A program made the position numbers and the translations under genes. 64,000 nucleotides of DNA, from positions 3,083,305 through 3,147,304 of the forward strand of contig JAJFKW010000001.1 in the NCBI GenBank assembly GCA_021773015.1. Reading direction: 5' to 3'. Numbering within the stretch: the first letter of the stretch is position 1; the number at the start of each line of letters is the position of its first letter. The notes below the pieces were generated by a model, which worked only from the letters and a program-made list of their open reading frames with translations, was not told the DNA's origin and made no database searches. Below, one piece after another: positions 45,842 through 53,459 of this stretch. This DNA comes from Woeseia sp. Lineage in GTDB: Bacteria; Pseudomonadota; Gammaproteobacteria; Steroidobacterales; Woeseiaceae.

Positions 45842-47020
45842 CTACGGCAATTCAAGAAGTGTACGCATCATTTCTTCAGCAAAAATCGGTGTTGTTTGAT
45901 CGATAATATGACGCTCGGTTTCGTCACCTAACTCGTAGGTAATGGCAGGAATACCGTAAGTGTCATAAAAATAGTTTTTCGTGTTTGCTTGCCCGGAGTG
46001 TGGGCGTGCATCGTGTTTGAATTCGAATTTAGGAACCCGGGAACTCGCACGCTGCAGCCAAACCGTTGCAAAATCGAATGGCAAATTCGACTCTTCGGGC
46101 ATCTGAGTATAAAACGTATTAATACGCGTGGAGTGAAAGTCGAGCATTAGATGAAGTGTGTCACCCAATCCGTCGGGCCCTGCCAGGTAGTTGGCGACGC
46201 CGCGTGTTTCGGGTTGCGTGAAGGGTCCCCAGTCGCGATTGAGGTCCACGCCGTTGACGTTGTGTCGCCAATGGCCGAGAACGACACCGTCCGGGTTAAT
46301 TAGCGGAATAACGATGACTGAAAATCTATCTCGGAACTTAATGGCTAGGTCTGTTTCGCCAAGCACAGTGTCAACAAAACGACGCATCGCCAGCCCGCCG
46401 GTGATTTCTGGCGGGTGCTGTCTGCCAACTAGGAGAATCGACTCAGGTTTCGGGTCGGTTGCCGCAACGAAAATGGGGCGGCCTTGAACGCTTCGACCAA
46501 GCATTTTGGTGCTGACGTCGTTGCGATCTGCCAACGTTTGTATCCATGAATAGTAATAGTCAGCTAGCACCAGCTCCTGACCGGAAACGTAGATGGCTCG
46601 ATCATCAATTCTTAGCGAAAGTGTCATCGTTTTGCCATCGGTCGATCTTGCAACGTCGGTTTCTGGCATGGGCTCCCAATTTTCTTTATCAATGCTGGTT
46701 TTTGGCCAGTAACGGGCATAAGCATCGTGAAAGTTGATCGTAATTCTTACATCCGCCTGCTGGCGAGGACTTATCCGAAACGAATACCATGGACTGGGGT
46801 TGATCGGTGGCTCGTCCTCAGGATAAATGTCCATGCGCACCGTGTTGTCAGGCGATGCAGAGCATCGATAAAAATTTCCGCCGTCGTACAGTGCGTCGAT
46901 CAAATAGGCGTCGCTTTCGCAGAATTTTGCAACAATTATCGGTGCGGTAGTACAGGAAGAAATAGCAACTAGGGAGCCCGCGATGGTAATGAACGACAGT
47001 GCACGTAATTTACTGATCAT
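45842..47020 (-). CDS. M14-family zinc carboxypeptidase, lipoprotein
   Basis: The 392-residue protein has a lipoprotein signal with the lipobox near residues 20-23 (VAISSC) and an N-terminal beta domain (SWYSFRISPRQQADVRITIN-like region) before the peptidase domain. Zinc ligands are visible as H-x2-E in RQHPPEITGGLA and the later His in MLDFHSTRINTFY; the catalytic Glu is in ITYELGDETE. It resembles the cytosolic-carboxypeptidase-like M14 group and should cleave C-terminal residues from peptides or murein peptides at the envelope. It is convergent with the DASS gene and divergent from the esterase-like gene. Confidence 0.87.
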   Translation of the reverse strand: MISKLRALSFITIAGSLVAISSCTTAPIIVAKFCESDAYLIDALYDGGNFYRCSASPDNTVRMDIYPEDEPPINPSPWYSFRISPRQQADVRITINFHDAYARYWPKTSIDKENWEPMPETDVARSTDGKTMTLSLRIDDRAIYVSGQELVLADYYYSWIQTLADRNDVSTKMLGRSVQGRPIFVAATDPKPESILLVGRQHPPEITGGLAMRRFVDTVLGETDLAIKFRDRFSVIVIPLINPDGVVLGHWRHNVNGVDLNRDWGPFTQPETRGVANYLAGPDGLGDTLHLMLDFHSTRINTFYTQMPEESNLPFDFATVWLQRASSRVPKFEFKHDARPHSGQANTKNYFYDTYGIPAITYELGDETERHIIDQTTPIFAEEMMRTLLELP

Positions 47021-47045
47021 TTGAATCTCAATTGGGAATCGAGCT

Positions 47046-47804
47046 ATGCGAATGAAACGACATTATATAAGAATATGCTGGGCCATTATGCTGTTGCTGG
47101 GTGGCGTAGCCGCGAGCTGGTCGGCAGACCCGCCTAAGAGAACTGATATTGCACCACCAAAGGACATTTTGTTCATCGGTAACAGTTTTACGTACTACAA
47201 CAATAGTGTGCACAACCGTGTTCGCAATCTCATGAAGGCCGGAGGCAAAGAGGACGGGATAATTCGCGCGATGACGATATCGGGCGCAAAATTGGTCGAG
47301 CACGCGCCGGCAATTATGCCAATCGTTAAGTCTGAGAAATGGGATGTCGTGGTGTTACAAGGACACAGCCTCGAGACGTTCCGCAAGAACGATAAGAAAC
47401 TATTTCAGCGTGCATCTCGAAAATTCCACGAAGTTATTGGTAGGAGTGGCGCTGAAACGGTGTTTTTCATGACTTGGGCATACGAGGATGAACCTGGCTA
47501 CACCGAAGCGTTGAATCGCGGGTACACGAATATTGGCAACGAGCTTGACGCATTAGTTGTACCGGTTGGACTCGCGTTTGCTCTAGCTACCGAACGACAT
47601 GCAGACATTCGCCTCCGAACGACCGACAAAAAACATCCAACACTTGCGGGAACCTACCTTGCGGCATGTACGTTTTATGCGGCGTTCTTTAAGGAGTCGC
47701 CAGAAGGCTTGAGTTATGAAGCTGGGCTTAGGGATGGCAAGGCGGAAAAACTGCAGGCAATCGCCTGGGCGACCGTAGAGGCTTACTATGGCAGCGCCGA
47801 ATAG
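47046..47804 (+). CDS. SGNH-like esterase/hydrolase (DUF4886-like), secreted
   Basis: The 252-residue protein starts with a signal-type segment (CWAIMLLLGGVAASWSA). Mature sequence begins near PPKRT and has KDILFIGNSFTYYNNSVH, where GNSF replaces the GDS of block I in SGNH hydrolases. WDVVVLQGHSLETFRK is block III-like, and a late DKKHPTLAGTYLAA gives the Asp/His block V. The family is DUF4886-like or a related acyl-hydrolase. Substrate unknown. The downstream AAG gene overlaps by 17 nt, so it is the first gene of an operon with AAG and an M19 dipeptidase. Confidence 0.75.
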   Translation: MRMKRHYIRICWAIMLLLGGVAASWSADPPKRTDIAPPKDILFIGNSFTYYNNSVHNRVRNLMKAGGKEDGIIRAMTISGAKLVEHAPAIMPIVKSEKWDVVVLQGHSLETFRKNDKKLFQRASRKFHEVIGRSGAETVFFMTWAYEDEPGYTEALNRGYTNIGNELDALVVPVGLAFALATERHADIRLRTTDKKHPTLAGTYLAACTFYAAFFKESPEGLSYEAGLRDGKAEKLQAIAWATVEAYYGSAE

Positions 47805-48444
47805 TCATCGATCGACCACGACTACTGTGGAGTTCTGTTCGCAGCCCAAAAAAGTCGGCAGACGTTTCTACGCGCGGTCGTCTGTCGTGGACGTGGCGAA
47901 AGATCTTTTAGGCAAGATTCTTTGCTCAAACATAGATGGCAACCTCGCCAAAGTGATGATAACGGAAACAGAGGCATATGCGGGCACAGGTGATAAGGCA
48001 AGTCATGCATATGGAGGTAAAAGAACCAAAAGAACCGAGCCTATGTATTCGGCGGGTGGCGTGGCATACGTCTATCTTTGCTACGGAATTCATCACCTTT
48101 TCAATGTTGTTACAAGCGTGAAAGACATTCCGCATGCAGTGCTGATCAGGGCGGGAAGTATTGTCGAAGGCGAGTCTGCGATGCTGGCCCGGCGCGGGAA
48201 ACTTGTCAGCGATAAATCATTGCTTGCCGGGCCCGGATCGTTAGCAAAAGCGCTTGGGATAACGACGGCATTCACAGGCGCTAGCCTGTCCGGGAAAAAA
48301 TTGTGGATCGAGGATATCGGTATGTCCCCGACGCCCGCAAACATTCAGGCGGGACCGAGAATTGGCATCGATTATGCTCAAGAGGATGCCGCGCTGCCTT
48401 ACCGATTTGTGTTGCGTTCCAAGACTACGCAGGAGTCAAAATGA
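47788..48444 (+). CDS. DNA-3-methyladenine glycosylase (AAG/MPG family)
   Basis: The 218-residue base-excision-repair glycosylase carries GRRFYARSSVVDVAKDLLGK, the catalytic Glu segment ITETEAYAGTGDKASHAY, GGKRTKRTEPMYSAGG and YVYLCYGIHHLFNVVT, then the Arg-Ala-Gly block VLIRAGSIVEG. It removes alkylated purines such as 3-methyladenine and hypoxanthine. The start at ATG 47788 overlaps the preceding gene by 17 nt; Met1 is followed by a short variable tail, as in the family. Its stop overlaps the start of the dipeptidase gene (ATGA). No Ada-like regulator is nearby. Confidence 0.93.
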   Translation: MAAPNSHRSTTTTVEFCSQPKKVGRRFYARSSVVDVAKDLLGKILCSNIDGNLAKVMITETEAYAGTGDKASHAYGGKRTKRTEPMYSAGGVAYVYLCYGIHHLFNVVTSVKDIPHAVLIRAGSIVEGESAMLARRGKLVSDKSLLAGPGSLAKALGITTAFTGASLSGKKLWIEDIGMSPTPANIQAGPRIGIDYAQEDAALPYRFVLRSKTTQESK

Positions 48445-49526
48445 GTAATTTGAAAACGCTAGTTGTATTGTTGTTGATCCCGGCTTTCGGTGCTTGCGAG
48501 TCGACTCCATCAAATGAGGGCCTCATTGATAGTCGTGTCGCGAAAATTCACCACGATTACGTGTTTGCGGATATGCACGCACACCCAAGCCGTTTTCACC
48601 GCGAAAACGTCGAGACAATTCTGCCGGCAGAGATTGACGTCTACAAAAGGAGCAATATTGATTTGGTTGTCGCCAATATAAGCAGCGATATGGCGTACGA
48701 CGGAGAGTACGTAAACCGTGACGGTAGTGAGGTCAAAAAGGGTAAGTACAAGCCAGCGGCCGGAGAGGTTTACGCATTGGCGGCAGACCGTCTCGCAAGA
48801 CTCGCTAAAACAATTGAACTTGGATACGCGGTGCACGCCGATAAGCCTGAAGATGTTTTGGCGGCCCGCGCACAGAATGCGGTGGCGATTATGCCGGCCC
48901 TTGAGGGCGCTGACGCGCTTGAAGGAAAAATCGAAAATCTGCACAAAATGCACGCAAACGGTTTGCGGCTAATTCAACTGATTCATTTTCGCAATAATGA
49001 ATTGGGACATATGCAGACCTGGCCATACTCACCCGGCGGGCTCACCGAATTCGGTCGCGAGGTGGTGCGAGAGGCGAACCGCCTGGGAATCGTCATCGAC
49101 ATGGCCCACGCAAACAATGAAACGATGAGGGATATATTGGCGGAATCGAAGCATCCGGTCATTTTTAGCCATGGTGGTGTTCGCCAGTTCACGGCGCATG
49201 ACCGAGCGGTTACCGACGAGGAGATACACGCGATTGCGGAAAACGGGGGCGTTATTGGCATCTGGCCACACGGCCGGCATATTTCCGACGTCACGGAAAT
49301 GGTGGACTATATCGAGCACGTTATAAAGATCGGTGGTGTGGAGCACGTTGGTATCGGTTCCGATTTACGTGGAATCTCGAGGTACGTTGTCGGCTTTGAC
49401 GAGGTGGCAAACTTTCACGCAATTGGGCGCGAGTTATTGCGACGTAATTACAGCGATGCAGATGTTGGTAAAGTGATGGGCGGAAATTTTTTCAGAGTTT
49501 GGCAGGCGACTTCGCATACCAAATAA
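48441..49526 (+). CDS. M19 membrane-dipeptidase-like lipoprotein
   Basis: From ATG 48441 (overlapping the AAG stop by 4 nt) the product is 361 residues. The signal peptide ends in a lipobox-like FGACEST, so it is probably a lipoprotein. Zinc sites of the M19 renal-dipeptidase family appear in order: FADMHAHPSRFH (HxH), AIMPALEGADAL (Glu), the His in FSHGGVRQFT and the Asp in VGIGSDLRGIS. The motif begins DMHAHP rather than the common DGHND, so it is a divergent member. It should hydrolyse dipeptides in the periplasm. The operon with an esterase and a repair enzyme looks incidental. Confidence 0.87.
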   Translation: MSNLKTLVVLLLIPAFGACESTPSNEGLIDSRVAKIHHDYVFADMHAHPSRFHRENVETILPAEIDVYKRSNIDLVVANISSDMAYDGEYVNRDGSEVKKGKYKPAAGEVYALAADRLARLAKTIELGYAVHADKPEDVLAARAQNAVAIMPALEGADALEGKIENLHKMHANGLRLIQLIHFRNNELGHMQTWPYSPGGLTEFGREVVREANRLGIVIDMAHANNETMRDILAESKHPVIFSHGGVRQFTAHDRAVTDEEIHAIAENGGVIGIWPHGRHISDVTEMVDYIEHVIKIGGVEHVGIGSDLRGISRYVVGFDEVANFHAIGRELLRRNYSDADVGKVMGGNFFRVWQATSHTK

Positions 49527-49617
49527 AGCGCGAGATCTCCCGCAAAAAAAGGCTGCTACGAAGACTGCCGATACTGAGTCTCGCCGAATTCCGTGGAACT
49601 GTGAAGCTTGAAATTGG

Positions 49618-50901
49618 CTAGCGCGGCGCTCCCGCAAGTATCCACTGACGGATTTCCGCGATAACTGCGGGATCTAATGCTGGTCTTCCGCCTGCTGGCA
49701 TTCTTTCGCCGGTCAATGGCATTGCCTGTTCCAACTTTTGAATCAGGTAGCTGTTGTCCGGGTCGTTAATCGCAACCCGCATGATCGTTGGTTGCTGAAT
49801 GCTCGGTACGCCGACAAGGGCAGCGAGGCTCGCGTCAGCGTTGGTGAGGTCCATGCCAGACGGCAGTACGGTACTGGTTGGTCCTGTGTGGCAACCAACA
49901 CTTGCGCAGGTCGGCGTGAACACGACCGCTTGAATTTGATCCAAGGTTGGGCCGATGACGATAGGTGTTGCAACCGTGAACGTTGCCCGAAAATCGCCGC
50001 CTGCGGCACCATTCCCTGACGGGAAAGCGGCTACAAATTCACCGTCCAACGCATTCGCATCGAGATCCATGATGACAGAAGCACCTGCACCACGGAGGGT
50101 GACTCTGTAGGTGTCGTCAGCGAGTACTATGCCGGTAAGATCGAAAATAGCGCTCTGCGGAACAGCGCCGGCTGTGTTGATCGCGGCAGCGGCGATTTGA
50201 ACTTCATTGCCGTTGTTAAAGTTAGCATCTCCACCGCTGGCTTCCAGAATGTAGGTGTTGGCATTTACTGTTGACGTATCCAATTCGCGGTCGAACCCAG
50301 CAACAATCTGCACTGGCGAATTAGTCAGCGTGGTGCCTGGCATCGGCGAGAGTGACGTCACACGAATAGGGGCAAGCACCACTACCCTGTCGTCGATAGC
50401 ACCGTCGAGAACCCACTGCCGAACAATGTTAATCACAGATTGGTCCAGCATGCCGCTTGGCGGCATTATGTCGCCTGTTGGCACGGGGTCTTCCATTTTC
50501 TGAATCAGGTAGCTGTTATCGGCATCGCCTGCGAGCACTCTAAGAATACCGGCGTCTTGATCGCTCGCTATGCCTACTAGCGCAGCGTAACTATTCGCCT
50601 CCTCCAGGTTAAGTGATGCAGGCGGATTCGCACCCGCGTGACAGGTCGACGTTGCACACGTCGGCGTGAAAACGTTCGTCTGTATCTCGGAAAAAACTGG
50701 ATTGAATGACGGAGGCGGAGGAGGTGGCGGCGGTGGGGGAGGAGGAGGCGGTGGTGGAGGCGGTGGTGGTGGGTTCGGGTTGCTACCACCCACTGTTCCG
50801 GCCGCATCATCGAATGTTTCAACATCACATGCGGTAATAGACAATGCGATAAGTGCAATTGCTGCTGCGCTACGAATAAAAGTTGTAATTGATTTTTTCA
50901 T
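49618..50901 (-). CDS. Lipoprotein with polyproline linker, two C-x4-CH modules and an Ig-like domain
   Basis: From ATG 50901 (the frame is open to 50952) the product is 427 residues. The signal peptide ends in the lipobox LSITACDVE. A run of ~20 prolines follows within the first 70 residues, then a module starting FTPTCATSTCHAGANPPASL, a middle Ig-like/SbsA (Big_5-like) domain (SPMPGTTLTNSPVQIVAGF), and a second module FTPTCASVGCHTGPTSTVLP. Both modules have C-x4-CH and end MPPSGM or MPAGGR ... WVLDGA or WILAGA. This is the pattern of cytochrome-like haem or metal domains in secreted proteins. Whether haem binds is unproved. The tandem duplication separated by a domain is notable. Confidence 0.75.
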   Translation of the reverse strand: MKKSITTFIRSAAAIALIALSITACDVETFDDAAGTVGGSNPNPPPPPPPPPPPPPPPPPPPPPSFNPVFSEIQTNVFTPTCATSTCHAGANPPASLNLEEANSYAALVGIASDQDAGILRVLAGDADNSYLIQKMEDPVPTGDIMPPSGMLDQSVINIVRQWVLDGAIDDRVVVLAPIRVTSLSPMPGTTLTNSPVQIVAGFDRELDTSTVNANTYILEASGGDANFNNGNEVQIAAAAINTAGAVPQSAIFDLTGIVLADDTYRVTLRGAGASVIMDLDANALDGEFVAAFPSGNGAAGGDFRATFTVATPIVIGPTLDQIQAVVFTPTCASVGCHTGPTSTVLPSGMDLTNADASLAALVGVPSIQQPTIMRVAINDPDNSYLIQKLEQAMPLTGERMPAGGRPALDPAVIAEIRQWILAGAPR

Positions 50902-51133
50902 GATGCTGCTCGCCAGCCGACGCATAATAAATTGGGTGTACATAGACTCCATCGATGGTATCGCTTTGCATCGGGCAAAACGAGACCACCGTCACACAAC
51001 AGCGCAAAAATAAGAGTTTGTCGGAGTTTGGCGACAGGCATTTCCGTCGCAAACTTGAAACAGCGTGCGTTACATATTGACACTGAGAATTGTCGGGTAC
51101 GAAGGTGAAGCGCTCGAATCACTTGACTGTAGG

Positions 51134-51544
51134 CTAATCCACACCGTGCAGCGTAAGGAACATTGCCTTGTCGAGCGCGGCGAAAAAATCCTGATAGGCG
51201 CGCGGATCATCGATTAGCTTTTCGTTGAAACGTGCGTTGGCGCGGACAGACAGCCGCTCGGTGTCGCGTTCTCTTACCGTCACTGTCATGCGGATTTCGT
51301 AGTCTTGAAGTTTTGTTGCGGTGATCGTTGCCAAATCGTAGTCGGCTTTGTCGATGACAAACCCGAGGTCTTGCAAAGTTGATAACACCGAGCGCAGCGT
51401 GTCGCGCTTATTGAGCGTGTCGTAGTCGCGTGTTTGAATTTGTCGGATCTGAACCTGACTTCCACCATTCGTAATGGCGGCGTTCGGCGCTGCACATGCG
51501 GAGAGCGTTGCTAAAACTATGCAAAGCGAGGCTATTTGCTTCAT
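51134..51544 (-). CDS. Small lipoprotein, paralogue of its neighbour
   Basis: The 136-residue lipoprotein has the lipobox LSACAAP. The mature part QVQIRQIQTRDYDTLNKRDT, STLQDLGFVIDKADYDLATI and YQDFFAALDKAMFLTLHG closely matches the order and spacing in the adjacent 190-residue lipoprotein (IRELQTREYES..., VVQDMGYTVDEIEKP..., YQSFFAKLSKAVFLEQEG), so they are tandem paralogues. The start overlaps the preceding gene stop by 4 nt (ATGA). Function unknown; it lies in an operon with two other lipoproteins. Confidence 0.72.
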   Translation of the reverse strand: MKQIASLCIVLATLSACAAPNAAITNGGSQVQIRQIQTRDYDTLNKRDTLRSVLSTLQDLGFVIDKADYDLATITATKLQDYEIRMTVTVRERDTERLSVRANARFNEKLIDDPRAYQDFFAALDKAMFLTLHGVD

Positions 51545-52113
51545 ATGCCCTCCTGCTCAAGAAAAACCGCCTTTGACAGCTTGGCGAAAAACGATTGGTA
51601 GACTTCCTGATCGGTGATGGTTTGTTGCTTCGATAGCCGACCTCGTTTGTCCCATATCGCTCGCTGAATGGTAATACGTACTGAGACGGTTCGTTGGTCT
51701 TCTACCTGTGGTCGGGCAATTAGCGTGAGGCGGATATCTTGAACGTCGTCGATTTTTCCGTAGCGTTTACCGTTACAACCCAAGAGGAAAGTAGCAACGC
51801 ATTGCATTGCATCAACGGTTAGCGTCCCAATTGCCTCCATCCTGTCTGTCGCGTTTTCGCGTTTTGAAGCCGAGAGTACACCGAGCGGCTTTTCAATTTC
51901 ATCAACGGTGTACCCCATGTCCTGCACGACTGCTATGGACGCAGACAGTATTGCGGCGTCCGAAGCGGATTCGTATTCACGTGTTTGTAGCTCGCGAATT
52001 CTTAGCGAGGATTCGGAAAGACGAAAGGCGTCACGTGGCATCGTTTCGCACGCTGCCAAAGTACTGCCTACGACCAGAAAGATTAGATAAAGATTTGTGC
52101 GCCGTATGTTCAT
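51541..52113 (-). CDS. Lipoprotein, longer tandem paralogue
   Basis: The 190-residue product carries a lipoprotein signal with the lipobox TLAACETMP. Its core shares the LQTREY, QDMGY and YQSFFAKL segments with the smaller lipoprotein encoded downstream; the extra ~50 residues lie in the middle (TLTVDAMQCVATFLLGCNGK-like region with two Cys). Duplication followed by an insertion or deletion is the simple explanation. The stop overlaps the start of the paralogue by 4 nt, and a gap of ~30 bp separates it from the upstream lipoprotein gene. Confidence 0.72.
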   Translation of the reverse strand: MNIRRTNLYLIFLVVGSTLAACETMPRDAFRLSESSLRIRELQTREYESASDAAILSASIAVVQDMGYTVDEIEKPLGVLSASKRENATDRMEAIGTLTVDAMQCVATFLLGCNGKRYGKIDDVQDIRLTLIARPQVEDQRTVSVRITIQRAIWDKRGRLSKQQTITDQEVYQSFFAKLSKAVFLEQEGI

Positions 52114-52144
52114 GGCTTAGATGAAACTGCAAATCATCCGAATA

Positions 52145-52549
52145 TCAAAAGCGTGACGTGTGATAGGAGTAGTCACGAACTTTGTCTAATTCGTCGAATT
52201 TGATAATGACGGTCAGAGTTTTTTGGACGCTGGAGTTTCTTTGATGGCGACCCGATACCGCAATCGGTCCCAAGACCTCTACGAGCCTGAGTGTGCCCGT
52301 TGCGCCGCGTGTCACGGACTCAACTGAATGGGATGAGAGTTTGTCGTATATCCATACTTCATTACGATCGTCATCAGTGGACACGATGTTGGGCGAGCCC
52401 AGCGCCTCGGCCACTGCGGCACCGGACATGCCGATCTTAATGTCACGCTGAACGGTGCCAACAGTCAGGTTGCGATCTCCGCTGTTGCCGGGAATTGTGG
52501 CGCATCCCGACAATGATGAGATGACGAGTACAATTAGGAGTAAGCGCAT
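52145..52549 (-). CDS. Small lipoprotein with BamE/OmlA-like pattern
   Basis: From ATG 52549 (the frame is open to 52591) the product is 134 residues. The signal peptide ends in SSLSGCATI (lipobox). The mature part DIKIGMSGAAVAEALGSPNI resembles the G-M-S-x-x-x-V-x-x-x-L-G-x-P helix turn of BamE/SmpA-like lipoproteins, followed by a beta strand NEVWIYDKL. Such proteins sit at the inner face of the outer membrane. The genes downstream in the same direction are two further lipoproteins. Confidence 0.72.
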   Translation of the reverse strand: MRLLLIVLVISSLSGCATIPGNSGDRNLTVGTVQRDIKIGMSGAAVAEALGSPNIVSTDDDRNEVWIYDKLSSHSVESVTRGATGTLRLVEVLGPIAVSGRHQRNSSVQKTLTVIIKFDELDKVRDYSYHTSRF

Positions 52550-52801
52550 GATTCGATCCTCGGCAACGGCGAAGTAACGTCTAAACTGCAAATATTCAAT
52601 ATAAGCCTTTGTTTCTACAGGGTTGCGGAAGCGAGTAAAGGTACAAGATCACCCTTTCGAGTCATCAAAGACAGTCATGCCCGAGCAGAACGGACAACTG
52701 TGAACGAGTCCCCCTTTTTCGACATTACCGGGTACAATACTGGCCGCTTTCGACTCGATCATCGGTGTTTGGAATGTCGATAACGAAAAACGACTAACAA
52801 C

Positions 52802-53077
52802 GCGGCCGTAGCTCTCCCAGTCTGCAGGTGATGATAGAAAGGGCGGAATTGGTTGGAGCAGACTGACCTTTAGTAAGTAAGCTAGGTTGTGCGAGAATGC
52901 CAACCGCATTGATGAAAGAACAAACATTGAATAAACATAGCGCCCGTAGCTCTCCCAGTCTGCAGGTGATGATAGAAAGGGCGGAATTGGTTGGAGCAGA
53001 CTGACTTTTAGTAAGTAAGCTAGGTTGAGCGAGAATGCCAACCGCATTGATGAAAGAACAAACATTGAATAAACATA
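52802..53077 (+). repeat. Two tandem 138-bp units, each starting with the tRNA-Arg 5' end
   Basis: Units 52802-52939 and 52940-53077 differ at only three positions. Each begins with the 13-nt tRNA 5' portion (GCGCCCGTAGCTC; the first copy has one substitution) and ends directly at the next unit; the real tRNA starts at 53078 exactly one period later. Each unit also contains the 8-bp inverted repeat CAGTCTGC/GCAGACTG about 40 nt apart. The arrangement looks like two upstream copies in which most of the tRNA was lost. No protein gene is supported here. Confidence 0.85.
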
Positions 53078-53154
53078 GCGCCCGTAGCTCAGCTGGATAG
53101 AGTCCCTGGCTTCGAACCAGGTGGTCGGGAGTTCGAATCTCTCCGGGCGCGCCA
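53078..53154 (+). tRNA. tRNA-Arg (anticodon TCG)
   Basis: A 77-nt tRNA with a GCGCCCG/CGGGCGC acceptor stem, a D arm with GG in the loop, the anticodon stem CCTGG/CCAGG around the loop CTTCGAA (anticodon TCG, reads CGA), a T arm with TTCGAAT and an encoded CCA end. All stems pair, with G-T wobbles only. A terminator follows at once. Its 3' half is also the target of the repeat at 62067. Confidence 0.95.
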
Positions 53155-53165
53155 CTAAAGACAAA

Positions 53166-53194
53166 GGGTCCCCGCCGGGGCCCTTTTTCTTTTT
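53166..53194 (+). terminator. Terminator of tRNA-Arg
   Basis: GGG-T-CCCC paired with GGGG-CCC (one bulged base, 3-nt GCC loop) is followed by two T-runs. It lies 12 bp after the tRNA CCA. Confidence 0.85.
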
Positions 53195-53201
53195 CAGGTC
53201 C

Positions 53202-53333
53202 GAAGAGTTCGAACTATGCAGTCCGCAGGGCTGCGTTCGCACCGATGAGCGCGAAGCGCGACGACAGACGCCGAAGGTGCCCGCAGGGTGACGAGCGTAG
53301 CGAGGAATCAATCTCTCCGGGCGCGCCACTAAA
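53202..53333 (+). repeat. Interrupted copy of the tRNA-Arg T arm with a chain of small hairpins
   Basis: A segment reading GAGTTCGAA near 53208 and the 24-bp copy at 53310-53333 (identical to 53136-53159, through the CCA end and five bases beyond) look like a tRNA-Arg T arm split by ~95 bp of inserted DNA. The insert holds consecutive tiny inverted repeats with 2-3 nt loops (GCG-AA-GCGC, GCC-GAA-GGT, CCC-GCA-GGG, GAGC-GTA-GCGAG), a REP-like string. Confidence 0.65.
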
Positions 53334-53339
53334 TAAAAA

Positions 53340-53366
53340 GGGGTCACCAAAGGTGGCCCTTTTTTA
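53340..53366 (+). terminator. Second terminator after the short tRNA 3' copy
   Basis: An 8-bp stem (GGGTCACC/GGTGGCCC, one G-T pair, AAA loop) ends in six T. It follows the 24-bp tRNA 3' copy with the same spacing idea as the terminator after the intact tRNA, supporting a degenerate duplicate. Confidence 0.8.
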
Positions 53367-53459
53367 TGGAACGTGCACTAGATCTGTTTGATTGCCTATT
53401 TCACATCGCAAATCTCAACTTTCTGCATCGCGGTACGGCGTTTTGAACTTTATGGTTCA

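Noticed and set aside
45616-45906. 97-codon rightward frame between the DASS and M14 genes
   Set aside because: It crosses the REP-like palindrome and overlaps the M14 gene end; composition is not protein-like.
50666-51013. Rightward frame with a run of about 22 glycines
   Set aside because: It is the complement of the polyproline codon run in the lipoprotein gene at 49618-50901.
52802-53077. 138-bp repeats considered as a CRISPR array
   Set aside because: The units are whole-length tandem copies without unique spacers and begin with tRNA sequence; no cas genes nearby.
52649-53350. Leftward 233-codon frame covering the tRNA-Arg and its repeats
   Set aside because: It reads through the tRNA gene on the opposite strand (giving the familiar RPERFELPTTWFEARDSIQL-type artefact) and the 138-bp repeats, so it is not a protein gene.
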